DNA of 64,000 bases, taken from positions 124,001-188,000 of the forward strand of contig CBFHLR010000001.1 of NCBI GenBank assembly GCA_965656715.1, in the 5' to 3' direction. The DNA is from Coraliomargarita sp965656715 (GTDB taxonomy: Bacteria > Verrucomicrobiota > Verrucomicrobiia > Opitutales > Coraliomargaritaceae). Shown here piece after piece: positions 46,090-53,769 of this stretch (positions within the stretch are counted from its first letter, which is position 1; each line of letters begins with the position of its first letter). Both the position numbers and the translations under genes were made by a program. A model generated the notes under the pieces. That model was not told where the DNA came from. It searched no databases and worked only from the letters and a program-made list of their open reading frames with translations.

Positions 46090-46602
46090 CTAGTAGGTTG
46101 GAATTGAACTTCTCACGTTGCGCACGACTTGGGTGCGTGTGAGGTCGTTGCGGGGGTGTTTGTATTCATATATTACGCTCAGCCAGTAGCCATCGACATC
46201 ACGCATAGAGCTCACCGAGGGGGTGAGCATGAGTGGCATCCGTTTACCGACTTCACCTTCTGAATTGCTGGTGATTGGAACCAGTAATTCGTTGGGCTCG
46301 TCTAGCTTGAGCGCTGTCTGCTCATTGCCTTCGATCAGCATGTAAAATGTGCGATCGCTACCATTTGCCAGACGTTCGATGGTTTCGAGACTGGCGCTTT
46401 TCATCTGCTCGATGGTGCTAATCGCAACAGTGAGTGACGTGGCTTCATATAAGTTATCCTCGGCAGTCACTTTCGCCAAGAAGAGGCCTTTGCTGAATGC
46501 GAGGGCTAAAACGGTAAGGATGGATAGCGCTATGATCGCCTCGACCAACGAAAAACCGTCAGAACGGGGCTGTGGTGGTGTTGTTGAGCCCTCAGAAAGC
46601 AT
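46090..46602 (-). CDS. Prepilin-like protein (PilV-like)
   Basis: A 170-residue prepilin-type protein. It has a 16-residue polar leader and the methylation motif SDGFSLVEAIIALSILTVLALAFSKGLF. A small globular domain (STIEQMKSASLETIERLANGSDR) follows, with little further resemblance. It is the first gene of the four-gene cluster and starts 16 bp before the next. The 220 bp upstream (46603-46822) hold no gene and should contain the cluster promoter. Confidence 0.78.
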   Translation of the reverse strand: MLSEGSTTPPQPRSDGFSLVEAIIALSILTVLALAFSKGLFLAKVTAEDNLYEATSLTVAISTIEQMKSASLETIERLANGSDRTFYMLIEGNEQTALKLDEPNELLVPITSNSEGEVGKRMPLMLTPSVSSMRDVDGYWLSVIYEYKHPRNDLTRTQVVRNVRSSIPTY

Positions 46603-46822
46603 AGCTTTACTCTAGTGATTTCGTGCTCGTTGTCGATCTGTAACTGTTTGATTAGGAGATTTTTAAGGTAATTTTACAGCTGCGTGTGACTGTTCGAGGG
46701 ATACTACTTATTGCCTTGGGGTGCATGCTTGTTTAGCGATGAAGTGTGTGCTGTAGGACTTGTATCCGAGTGTCCTTGTATTTTTAGAAGAGAAATCCCT
46801 TATGCTTAATTTGCCGCTCTTG
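46603..46822. other. Gene-free gap between the prepilin cluster and xth
   Basis: Both flanking genes read leftward, so this gap holds the prepilin cluster promoter and the end of the xth transcript. I see no strong hairpin or repeat. A TTTTTAAGGTAATTTT stretch near 46660 is the most AT-rich part. Confidence 0.4.
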
Positions 46823-47620
46823 CTAATTCTTCAAGTTGAGTGTTAGTCCAACAGGACAGTGGTCGGAGCCCTCAACTTGATCGAGAATTGTAGCCTCTTG
46901 AATGGATGCTTTGAGCGATTCAGAAACACAGTAGTAATCGATACGCCACCCAATGTTCCGCTTACGAGCGGCGGCCCGATAGGACCACCAACTATAACGC
47001 GCGGTGGTATCCGGATAAAGATGACGGAAGCTATCGATAAAGCCTGCGTCGACGATGGCATCGAAACGGCCACGCTCTTCGTCGGTAAAGCCAGCGTTCT
47101 TACGATTTGTCTTTGGGTTGGCTAGATCGATCTCAGTGTGAGCGACGTTTAGGTCGCCACAGAAAACCACGGGTTTGGTCGCTTCGAGACCTTTGACATA
47201 GGCAAGGAAGTCGATGTCCCATTCTTGGGTGCGATAGTCGAGGCGACGCGGGCGCTTGTTCTCGTCGTGATTCTGTGAGTTCGGTGTATACACCGTAACC
47301 AGAAAATAGTCTTCAAACTCGGCGGTGATGACACGACCTTCTTTATCGTGTTTCTCAATGCCTAAACCGTAGCTGACCGAGAGCGGTTCAGTTTGGCTGA
47401 TAATCGCAGTGCCGGAGTAGCCTTTTTTCTCCGCGCAGTTCCAATACAAGTATGGATAGCCGGCGAAGGCAAATTGCTCAACAAGGTCATCGGAGATTTT
47501 TGTTTCCTGAAGGCACAGCACGTCCGGTTGCTCGGTTGCCAAGAAATCATCGAAGCCCTTTTTTAAGACCGCACGCAGGCCGTTTACATTCCAGGAGAGG
47601 AGGTTGGTTGGAGAAGACAT
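46823..47620 (-). CDS. xth: Exodeoxyribonuclease III (Xth family)
   Basis: A base-excision-repair enzyme with AP-endonuclease and 3'-exonuclease activity. The 265-residue protein has the EEP fold: LLSWNVNGLRAVLKKGF near residue 6, DVLCLQETKISDDL with the metal Glu near residue 40, VTVYTPNSQ, FCGDLNVAHTEIDLANP with Asp/Asn near residue 153, and the C-terminal SDHCPVGLTL with the catalytic Asp-His pair. It stands alone, downstream of mnmA, with a repeat region between. Confidence 0.95.
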   Translation of the reverse strand: MSSPTNLLSWNVNGLRAVLKKGFDDFLATEQPDVLCLQETKISDDLVEQFAFAGYPYLYWNCAEKKGYSGTAIISQTEPLSVSYGLGIEKHDKEGRVITAEFEDYFLVTVYTPNSQNHDENKRPRRLDYRTQEWDIDFLAYVKGLEATKPVVFCGDLNVAHTEIDLANPKTNRKNAGFTDEERGRFDAIVDAGFIDSFRHLYPDTTARYSWWSYRAAARKRNIGWRIDYYCVSESLKASIQEATILDQVEGSDHCPVGLTLNLKN

Positions 47621-47631
47621 GTGCTTGTTTG

Positions 47632-47703
47632 TTGAAAGTTGTTAGTTGCATGTTGTTGGTTGCGTCTGCTTTGAGTCCAGCTCACAACGTTCAACCTCAA
47701 ACG
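47632..47703. repeat. Heptamer arrays, units GTTGNNN and AACGTTC
   Basis: The plus strand reads GTTGAAA GTTGTTA GTTGCAT GTTGTTG GTTGCGT (47633-47667). It is followed by a short GAACRTY-type remnant, CAACGTT CAACCTC AAACG (47682-47700). It fills the gap between the mnmA stop and the xth start. Confidence 0.6.
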
Positions 47704-47708
47704 AAAAA

Positions 47709-48779
47709 TTATCTGTAAAAGCCCCCGCCGAGCAGGGTTTGACCATCGTAGAGGGCAAGAATTTGGCCGGAGGCGAGAGCGCGCTGTGGTTCGTCGAAGA
47801 CAACTTTTGCGCTGTCAGGGCCGGTTGGTGTGTAAGTGATTGCTTGTGATTCGTCGCGGTAACGTGGCTTCGCTAGCATGCGGCAGGGCTTAGTCACGGA
47901 TCGATTGACGAAGCTGAGTCCGTAGACGTCGACCTCGCTGGTAAATAGCCCCGGGGAGTTGGGCTTGTCGAAGGCGACGATGAGTTCGTTGCTCTCCATA
48001 TTAAAGCCGACGACGACGTAAAATTCGTTGTCCGTGTTGGACGGCACGCCGATGCCACGGCGCTGTCCCATTGTATAGCGGTGCAGCCCACGGTGCTGAC
48101 CGAGCACTTTGCCCTCGGGGTTCACTATATTACCGGGCTTGTCCTCAATATAGTGTTCGAGGAAGCGGTTGATATTCATGTCGCCGAGGAAGCAGATGCC
48201 CTGGCTATCCTTTTTGGTCGCATTCGGTAGCGCATGCTTGGCTGCGAGTTCGCGCACTTCGGGCTTCTTTAGTTCGCCGACCGGGAAGAGGGCGCGCTGG
48301 ATTTGCTCCTGACGCAGCAGAGCAAGGAAATAGGTTTGGTCCTTGTTGCGATCGGCCCCCTGGATGAGGTCAAAGCTGCCGTCTTCGTTGCCGCGCTTGC
48401 GCACGTAGTGGCCGGTCGCGATGCCGTCGAAGCCATTTTTAAGTGCGTAGCCCTGAAAGATGCCGAACTTCATCTCGCGGTTGCACATCATGTCCGGGTT
48501 CGGGGTGATACCGTTTTTGTAACCTTCAACGAGATACTCGACCACGTGCTCGCTGTATTCGTTGACCAGATTGACGATCTCGTAGTCGATGCCAATGTGG
48601 GCCGCGACCGCGCGTGAATCCTCAATGTCCTGCTGTGCGGGGCAGTCGGCGAGGGGAGCTTCTTCGTTCATCCAAGTGCGAATGTAGGCTCCGGACACGT
48701 CGTAGCCCTGCTCTTTGAGCAGTAGCGCGGCGACCGCGCTGTCCACGCCGCCGGATAGGCCTACGAGTATTTTCTTCAT
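47709..48779 (-). CDS. mnmA: tRNA-specific 2-thiouridylase MnmA
   Basis: MnmA adds sulfur to the wobble uridine (s2U34) of tRNAs for Lys, Glu and Gln. The 356-residue protein shows the PP-loop VGLSGGVDSAVAALLL near residue 5. The catalytic Cys is in NPDMMCNREMKFG near residue 99, and the second Cys is in SQGICFLGD near residue 199. LHRYTMGQRRGIGVP and YRDESQAITY follow. I chose the ATG at 48779 (MKKILVG). An extension to 48920 would translate the palindrome upstream and is rejected. Confidence 0.96.
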   Translation of the reverse strand: MKKILVGLSGGVDSAVAALLLKEQGYDVSGAYIRTWMNEEAPLADCPAQQDIEDSRAVAAHIGIDYEIVNLVNEYSEHVVEYLVEGYKNGITPNPDMMCNREMKFGIFQGYALKNGFDGIATGHYVRKRGNEDGSFDLIQGADRNKDQTYFLALLRQEQIQRALFPVGELKKPEVRELAAKHALPNATKKDSQGICFLGDMNINRFLEHYIEDKPGNIVNPEGKVLGQHRGLHRYTMGQRRGIGVPSNTDNEFYVVVGFNMESNELIVAFDKPNSPGLFTSEVDVYGLSFVNRSVTKPCRMLAKPRYRDESQAITYTPTGPDSAKVVFDEPQRALASGQILALYDGQTLLGGGFYR

Positions 48780-48855
48780 TTCGGAGTCAAAACAGCTTGT
48801 TTGCCGCTCGTCAATCGGGATGTGGAATTCGGAGCGAGCGAGTGGGGGGACGGAG

Positions 48856-48921
48856 GGTGGACACTCTTGTCCGCCACGCTGGATCTGGCTTCTCGTGATG
48901 GCAGGACAAGAGTGTCCCACC
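48856..48921. repeat. Two-hairpin REP-like element upstream of mnmA
   Basis: The element is bounded by GGTGGACACTCTTGTCC and GGACAAGAGTGTCCCACC. Each half is a small hairpin of its own (GGACA-CTCT-TGTCC and GGACA-AGAG-TGTCC), and the halves are inverted copies of each other. They are separated by about 30 bp. It sits in the promoter region between mnmA and the divergent GH13 gene. Confidence 0.75.
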
Positions 48922-48997
48922 TCCTTTTTGTAAATGTATCGTGCTTTGCTCGATTGTGGCTTGTCATGTGCTAGTTGGCGGTCTCAATAACTTAGAT

Positions 48998-51439
48998 ATG
49001 TGCGCTGCCGCTCAAATGATTTCTCACGCGTTCTGGAAATCCAGTAATTCGGGGCTTGTGATCCTGTCGAAGGACTGGACCTCGAAGACTCAACTACCGC
49101 CTCTAAGGCTCGGACCAAATGGAACGAAGTTCACAGTATTGGAGCCGATCGAGGCACAGGCTGCAGGCCGCTACACACGTTACTACCGGAAGAAGCAGAG
49201 CTGGATCTTTGTGATCCAGTCAAAGCGCTACACCCAGTTACAGGATCGAGAGAAGCGCGTCTTTGTCGCAGGCGAGTTCAATGGTTGGGACAAGGCAATT
49301 GGCTCGGCGAAATGGGAACTCAAGCCCGTCTCCGAGAAGACTGGTTGCAACTATGAGTTGAAGGTGCCGCTCAAGCGCATTCCGGATGAGCATTTGTCGC
49401 AGTTCAAATTCGTCACTGAAGACGGCGAGTGGCTTGACGTGCCCGACAGTGCGCCGAATCTCATTCAGGCTGAAGGTATCAACAATTTTGAGCTCAACCC
49501 TGCACAGTCAGGTAAGCACATTTTTCGTTTCGAGCTCGCTGAGGACTACCAACCGACCGGCACCGAAGCCATCGTTTGGGATGTCCCAGAAGAAGCGCCC
49601 GAAGTCCACGATCTGCCACATACGCAGTTCCTCACATCGGCGTCGACCGATTTGGAGCTGGGTGCAATTGTAGAGGAGAGCAGCACGACTTTCCGCATTT
49701 TTGCACCGCGTGCGCAGGGAGTGAAGCTGTGCCTAAGTCATAAGTCAGACGAATCCGATGCGGTGTTCCACGAACTGGACAAGGTCGATTCCGTCACATG
49801 GGAACTCACTTTGTATCAGAATCTCGATGGTTGGTATTACACCTACCGTATCGAAGGCCAAACAATCGAGGGCACCTCTCACTTTGATGGGACTTTTGCC
49901 GTGCTTGATCCATATGCTAAGGCCTGCCTTGGTCACCGTGGCCCAGGGATCATTGTTGCTCCTGAGCGGCTGAAAAAAGTTACCAAGCAATTCACTGCAC
50001 CTTCGTGGCATGACCTCGTCATTATGGAGGGCCACGTGCGCGACTTCGCGGCGCATGCGCCGATCAAGCTCAAGGCCCAAGAACGCAGTGGCTACACTGG
50101 CCTGAGTAAATGGCTGAAGGCCGAAAGTTCCTACATCAAAGAGATGGGCGTCAATGCCGTCGAGCTGCAGCCGATTCAGGAATTTGATAACCGCAAGCCA
50201 GAGGATTACCACTGGGGCTACATGACGGTGAACTACTTCTCTCCGGAGAGTAGCTACGCGCTCAAGCCGAAAAAGGCCTCGCAGATCGAAGAGTTCCGCG
50301 GACTCGTGCAAGACTTTCACGATGAGGATATCGCTGTCATTCTCGATGTGGTCTATAATCACGTCGGCGAGCCGAATCACTTGCTGTTTGTCGACAAGTT
50401 CTACTACTTCCACCTCGACGATGCCAACGATTTGATGAACTGGAGTGGTTGTGGTAACGACTTGCGTTGCGATAGCCCGATGGGCCGTCGACTCATCATC
50501 GACAGCTTGAAGCACTTGGTGGAAACCTACGATGTCGATGGTTTCCGCTTCGACTTGGCCGAGCTGATTGGCATCGAAGTGCTGCGTGAGATCGAGACTG
50601 AGTTGAAGAAGATCAAGCCGTCGCTCATTCTAATTGCTGAGCCGTGGAGCTTCCGCGGACACATTCAAGACGAGCTGCGAGAGACCGGCTACGCTTCCTG
50701 GAATGATGGATTCCGCGAATCGATCGCCAAATTCGTAAAGGGCAACGGCAATCAGGAGATGATCCAATACTTCCTTGCTGGGTCTCCAGGCACGAGCCGT
50801 TTTGCAGCGCAGACGATTAATTACACTGAATCGCATGATGACCATTGCTGGCTCGACCGTATTACCGAACGGGCAGGGCACGACGGTTCGGATCCGACAC
50901 TGTTGGATCGTCGACGCACGCATTTGATGGCTTCCGTGTTATTTAGCTCACTCGGTGTGCCGATGTTGTCTGCCGGACAAGACTTCTTGCGTTCTAAGCA
51001 AGGCGTGTCGAATACCTATCAACGTGGCGATCTCAATGCGCTCGATTACAATAAGCGCTATATCTACTCGGGCACGCATAACTATTTCCGTGAATGGATT
51101 CACTTCCGCCGTTCTGAACTTGGTAGTGCGTTGCGCTATGACGGTGGCTTGAAGGATGGCTACATGCAGTTCTTCTTCGCCGATGGTTATAGTGCTACGG
51201 TGGCTGTCTACAATGCCGACGGTTCGGTCGATGCGCCTAAGATTGTCTTCGCCGTGAATCCACATCTTGAATACGCCAACATCGAGTGTAAGGGCGTCGA
51301 AACAGGCAAACTACTTCAAATCGCTGATCAGGAGCGCTTCAAGGTCGAGGGGCTTGAACATGCGCGGATCCCGATTGATGGAAACGTCTTTAGCCTGCCA
51401 CCACTTACGTGTGGATTGTGGTTGGTTGAAAATGCATAG
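48998..51439 (+). CDS. GH13 family alpha-glucan enzyme (branching- or debranching-type)
   Basis: An 813-residue enzyme of the alpha-amylase superfamily. Two N-terminal CBM48/E-set domains are present: residues about 60-175 (RVFVAGEFNGWDKAIG) and about 215-310 (GAIVEESSTTFRIFAPRAQGVKL). The catalytic barrel follows: DVVYNHVGE (region I), DGFRFDLAEL with the Asp nucleophile near residue 518 (II), LILIAEPW with Glu near residue 547 (III), and NYTESHDD (IV). WNDGFRESIAKFVKGNG resembles pullulanase/isoamylase-type enzymes, so debranching of glycogen-like glucan is the best guess. There is no signal peptide, so it is probably cytoplasmic. The start is ATG 48998 or 49016; TTG 48941 is less likely. 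Confidence 0.85.
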   Translation: MCAAAQMISHAFWKSSNSGLVILSKDWTSKTQLPPLRLGPNGTKFTVLEPIEAQAAGRYTRYYRKKQSWIFVIQSKRYTQLQDREKRVFVAGEFNGWDKAIGSAKWELKPVSEKTGCNYELKVPLKRIPDEHLSQFKFVTEDGEWLDVPDSAPNLIQAEGINNFELNPAQSGKHIFRFELAEDYQPTGTEAIVWDVPEEAPEVHDLPHTQFLTSASTDLELGAIVEESSTTFRIFAPRAQGVKLCLSHKSDESDAVFHELDKVDSVTWELTLYQNLDGWYYTYRIEGQTIEGTSHFDGTFAVLDPYAKACLGHRGPGIIVAPERLKKVTKQFTAPSWHDLVIMEGHVRDFAAHAPIKLKAQERSGYTGLSKWLKAESSYIKEMGVNAVELQPIQEFDNRKPEDYHWGYMTVNYFSPESSYALKPKKASQIEEFRGLVQDFHDEDIAVILDVVYNHVGEPNHLLFVDKFYYFHLDDANDLMNWSGCGNDLRCDSPMGRRLIIDSLKHLVETYDVDGFRFDLAELIGIEVLREIETELKKIKPSLILIAEPWSFRGHIQDELRETGYASWNDGFRESIAKFVKGNGNQEMIQYFLAGSPGTSRFAAQTINYTESHDDHCWLDRITERAGHDGSDPTLLDRRRTHLMASVLFSSLGVPMLSAGQDFLRSKQGVSNTYQRGDLNALDYNKRYIYSGTHNYFREWIHFRRSELGSALRYDGGLKDGYMQFFFADGYSATVAVYNADGSVDAPKIVFAVNPHLEYANIECKGVETGKLLQIADQERFKVEGLEHARIPIDGNVFSLPPLTCGLWLVENA

Positions 51440-51460
51440 CGATTTGGTGTTTTGGGTCTC

Positions 51461-51973
51461 ATGCAGAACGCTTGTCATTTCTCGAGCTGCCGACGCTATC
51501 GCTATACGCTCTTGCATCGCTGGGATGAGTTGTTTGAGCGCCGGCGTGCGGTGTTTATATGTCTTAACCCGTCTACGGCTGATGAGAATCAACTGGATCC
51601 GACGCTGACACGAATTAAAGCGTTTTGTGGGCGCCTCGACTGCAATGAGTTTACGATGCTAAACCTGTTTGCGTATCGTGCCACAGACCCGAAAGAAATG
51701 CTATCGGTTGAAGATCCTGTCGGAGAAGAGAATGATGCGTTCATCCGAGCTGCCATTGAGGAGGCTTATGCACTCAACAATGGGCGGTTAGATGTTGTTG
51801 GCGGGTGGGGGAACCACGGGCTGCATCTAAACAGACAGGCAGCATTTCTAGAATTGATTGAGCCACTACGCTCCTTGCCGAAGTTAAAGTTCTCTTGCTT
51901 GGGTAAGAACGCGAACCAGACTCCGAAGCATTCGCTTTATATTGCAGCAGATAAAGCATTCGAGGACTTATAG
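51461..51973 (+). CDS. DUF1643 domain protein
   Basis: A 170-residue protein of the DUF1643 family, recognised by YRYTLLHRWDE, FICLNPSTADENQLDPTLTRIKAF, NLFAYRATDPKEM and VVGGWGNHG. The family is small and cytoplasmic, with no known activity; it often stands near restriction or metabolic genes. It starts 21 bp after the GH13 gene, and an upstream TTG at 51452 would add three residues. No terminator is clear after it. Confidence 0.82.
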   Translation: MQNACHFSSCRRYRYTLLHRWDELFERRRAVFICLNPSTADENQLDPTLTRIKAFCGRLDCNEFTMLNLFAYRATDPKEMLSVEDPVGEENDAFIRAAIEEAYALNNGRLDVVGGWGNHGLHLNRQAAFLELIEPLRSLPKLKFSCLGKNANQTPKHSLYIAADKAFEDL

Positions 51974-52016
51974 AGCGGCTCTATTTGACGCCGATCGCTC
52001 CATCCGATCGCTCTGA

Positions 52017-52754
52017 CTACTGGAAGCCCTTCTTGCTTTTATTACTCGGTAGCGTGACCTTATTGCCGTTGCTGTGGATGATTACAGTCGGAGGACGGTA
52101 GTAATAGTTCCTATGGTAGGGCACTGGGTCGGTGTAGTAGCGCAGGCCGTAGTTTTGTTGCTGACGTAGACGCTCGGCCTCCTTGCGAAGTTTCTCGGCT
52201 TCCAATCGTGCGGCGGCAGCTTCCTTTTCGGCCTGGGCTACGCGGATTTCCAAGGCGGCGATTTTTTCCTGATCCTTGAGCTCTTTGATCTCGGTTTGAT
52301 AATCCGCGAGTGCGCCTTCGATTTGTTCGGTGACATCGACGGTGGGGTATTGGCGTTGGAAGTTGCGCCAGTAGTCGACCCGCTCTTTCGCTGGTAATAC
52401 CGAGAAGGCAGCGTTTTGTAGTTTGGCGGCTTTTGCGGCCTCACCTTGCGCAGTATAGGCGGCCTCTGCTTCGGCTCTCTGTTGGAGGTGCTTTTCGCGC
52501 TCCATCTCCAGTGTCTCCTGATGGGCGTCAAACTCAGCATCGGTCATCAAATCGATGTGGGTGACTTTTCCGTCCTCAATTGTAATCTCACCTTGCGGAT
52601 AGAGCAGAATGGTCTTGTCGCGTAGAATGAGGTCGCCAACTGGCTTGCCCAGAGCGTCGAGCGCAGCTTCTTCTGCCATGCCAAGCTCGACTTTAGTCGA
52701 GGCGGCAAAAGCTAGTGAGGCGCTGAGGCAGAATAGGGGGACAATGGCTTTCAT
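52017..52754 (-). CDS. Secreted coiled-coil protein with an OmlA-like module
   Basis: A 245-residue protein with a signal peptide (MKAIVPLFCLSASLAFAA). A module near residues 20-75 (LGMAEEAALDALGKPVGDLILRDKTILLYPQGEITIEDGKVTHIDL) is the same type seen in the frameshifted gene at 3884-4135. A long Ala/Glu/Lys-rich coiled coil follows (residues 80-195, with EKEAAAARLEAEKLRKEAERLRQQQ). The Tyr-rich tail reads GLRYYTDPVPYHRNYYYRPP. I infer an envelope or periplasmic scaffold; no family name is certain. Confidence 0.7.
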   Translation of the reverse strand: MKAIVPLFCLSASLAFAASTKVELGMAEEAALDALGKPVGDLILRDKTILLYPQGEITIEDGKVTHIDLMTDAEFDAHQETLEMEREKHLQQRAEAEAAYTAQGEAAKAAKLQNAAFSVLPAKERVDYWRNFQRQYPTVDVTEQIEGALADYQTEIKELKDQEKIAALEIRVAQAEKEAAAARLEAEKLRKEAERLRQQQNYGLRYYTDPVPYHRNYYYRPPTVIIHSNGNKVTLPSNKSKKGFQ

Positions 52755-52799
52755 GTTGTGAACCTAGTGTGCCCCACTGGAAAATGCAAATTTCGCGTT

Positions 52800-53732
52800 T
52801 TACTTGTATTCTTCCCTGACTGGGCCTTGTAGGAAGAGCCATACCGCGATTAGGCAGCCCCAGTAAGTGATGCCACCGACAATCTCGTGCATGAGCATGT
52901 AGTGGTCCATGAGGCTCGGGGCGAGTAGCACGATGATGACGATACGCACTGTATTGAATACGAAACCGATTAGCACGCCAGCCATGATGTTGAGTAGCGC
53001 GTCAAACAAGCTGAGGCGGCGATAGAGTGCTAAGAGGAAGGCAATCAGTAGGCTGGTCAGGATGACGCCAAAGCCATTGCATTCGGAGGCGACATGGAAG
53101 GGGTGTTGGTTCACCAGTAGGATGAGCTGCGGCACGCCCTCGTTGTTAATCATGCCAAGTTCAACGCTCTTGCCAAACCAGGACAGCACCCAACCGCTCC
53201 ATTGCCCGGCCGCGTTGCGCAAAGGCCAGTCCAGAGGTTCCATTAAGATACTTAAGCCAAGGAAGGCGCAGAGTGTGCCACTGGCGGTAATTGCGACGCG
53301 TTTCGCACCCTCGCCAAATACGAAGAGTGCGCCCGATGCCAAGCCGCAGCAGTAAGCTGGAATGCTGACTAAATTAAGTATCAGAAAGAGGAGAGCGCTG
53401 TTTTTAATGGGAAGGAAGCCACTGATTTGACCGATAAAAAAGCTAAAGAACAGTAAGCCATAGGTGATGAGCAGGGCTCGCCGAGCGGACGGATTCAAGG
53501 TGAGTGGCTCGCGAATGGTCACGCCCCCGAAACGCACGAGGAAGACGGTTGCCATACTGAGCACGATCAGCGCGTGCAGGATGCGGCTTTGCTCCTGCGC
53601 TGTGTCCATGAACCACTTTGTGATCGGCCAGAAGGCGATGCCCATGCAGGCGTAGAGAAACACATGCACCCAGAAATCGGTGGTGCGGGCTTTTTCCTTT
53701 AGGCTGCTCAGCAGTGTTTGGCGAAGTGGCAT
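52800..53732 (-). CDS. Exosortase/archaeosortase family protein
   Basis: A 310-residue membrane protein with seven or eight helices. It carries the exosortase catalytic triad: Cys in ASECNGFG near residue 216, Arg in FNTVRIVIIV near residue 261, and His in LMHEIVGGITYW near residue 279. Exosortases are thought to process proteins with PEP-CTERM-like C-terminal anchors. I see no PEP-CTERM substrate in this window. The nearest gene with a C-terminal helix is the frameshifted one at 3663, which lacks the PEP motif. The ATG at 53732 (MPLRQTLL) is preferred over 53834. It lies 37 bp past the dnaE stop, on the same strand. Confidence 0.85.
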   Translation of the reverse strand: MPLRQTLLSSLKEKARTTDFWVHVFLYACMGIAFWPITKWFMDTAQEQSRILHALIVLSMATVFLVRFGGVTIREPLTLNPSARRALLITYGLLFFSFFIGQISGFLPIKNSALLFLILNLVSIPAYCCGLASGALFVFGEGAKRVAITASGTLCAFLGLSILMEPLDWPLRNAAGQWSGWVLSWFGKSVELGMINNEGVPQLILLVNQHPFHVASECNGFGVILTSLLIAFLLALYRRLSLFDALLNIMAGVLIGFVFNTVRIVIIVLLAPSLMDHYMLMHEIVGGITYWGCLIAVWLFLQGPVREEYK

Positions 53733-53769
53733 GTGTTGTTCAGGACAGGAGATACATGCAAAGGTGCCT

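Noticed and set aside
48780..48920. 47-residue extension of MnmA
   Set aside because: It translates the palindrome upstream; MKKILVGLSGGVDS is the usual N-terminus.
49745..50515. 256-residue open frame antisense to the GH13 gene
   Set aside because: Shadow frame; the sense strand carries GH13 catalytic motifs in this stretch.
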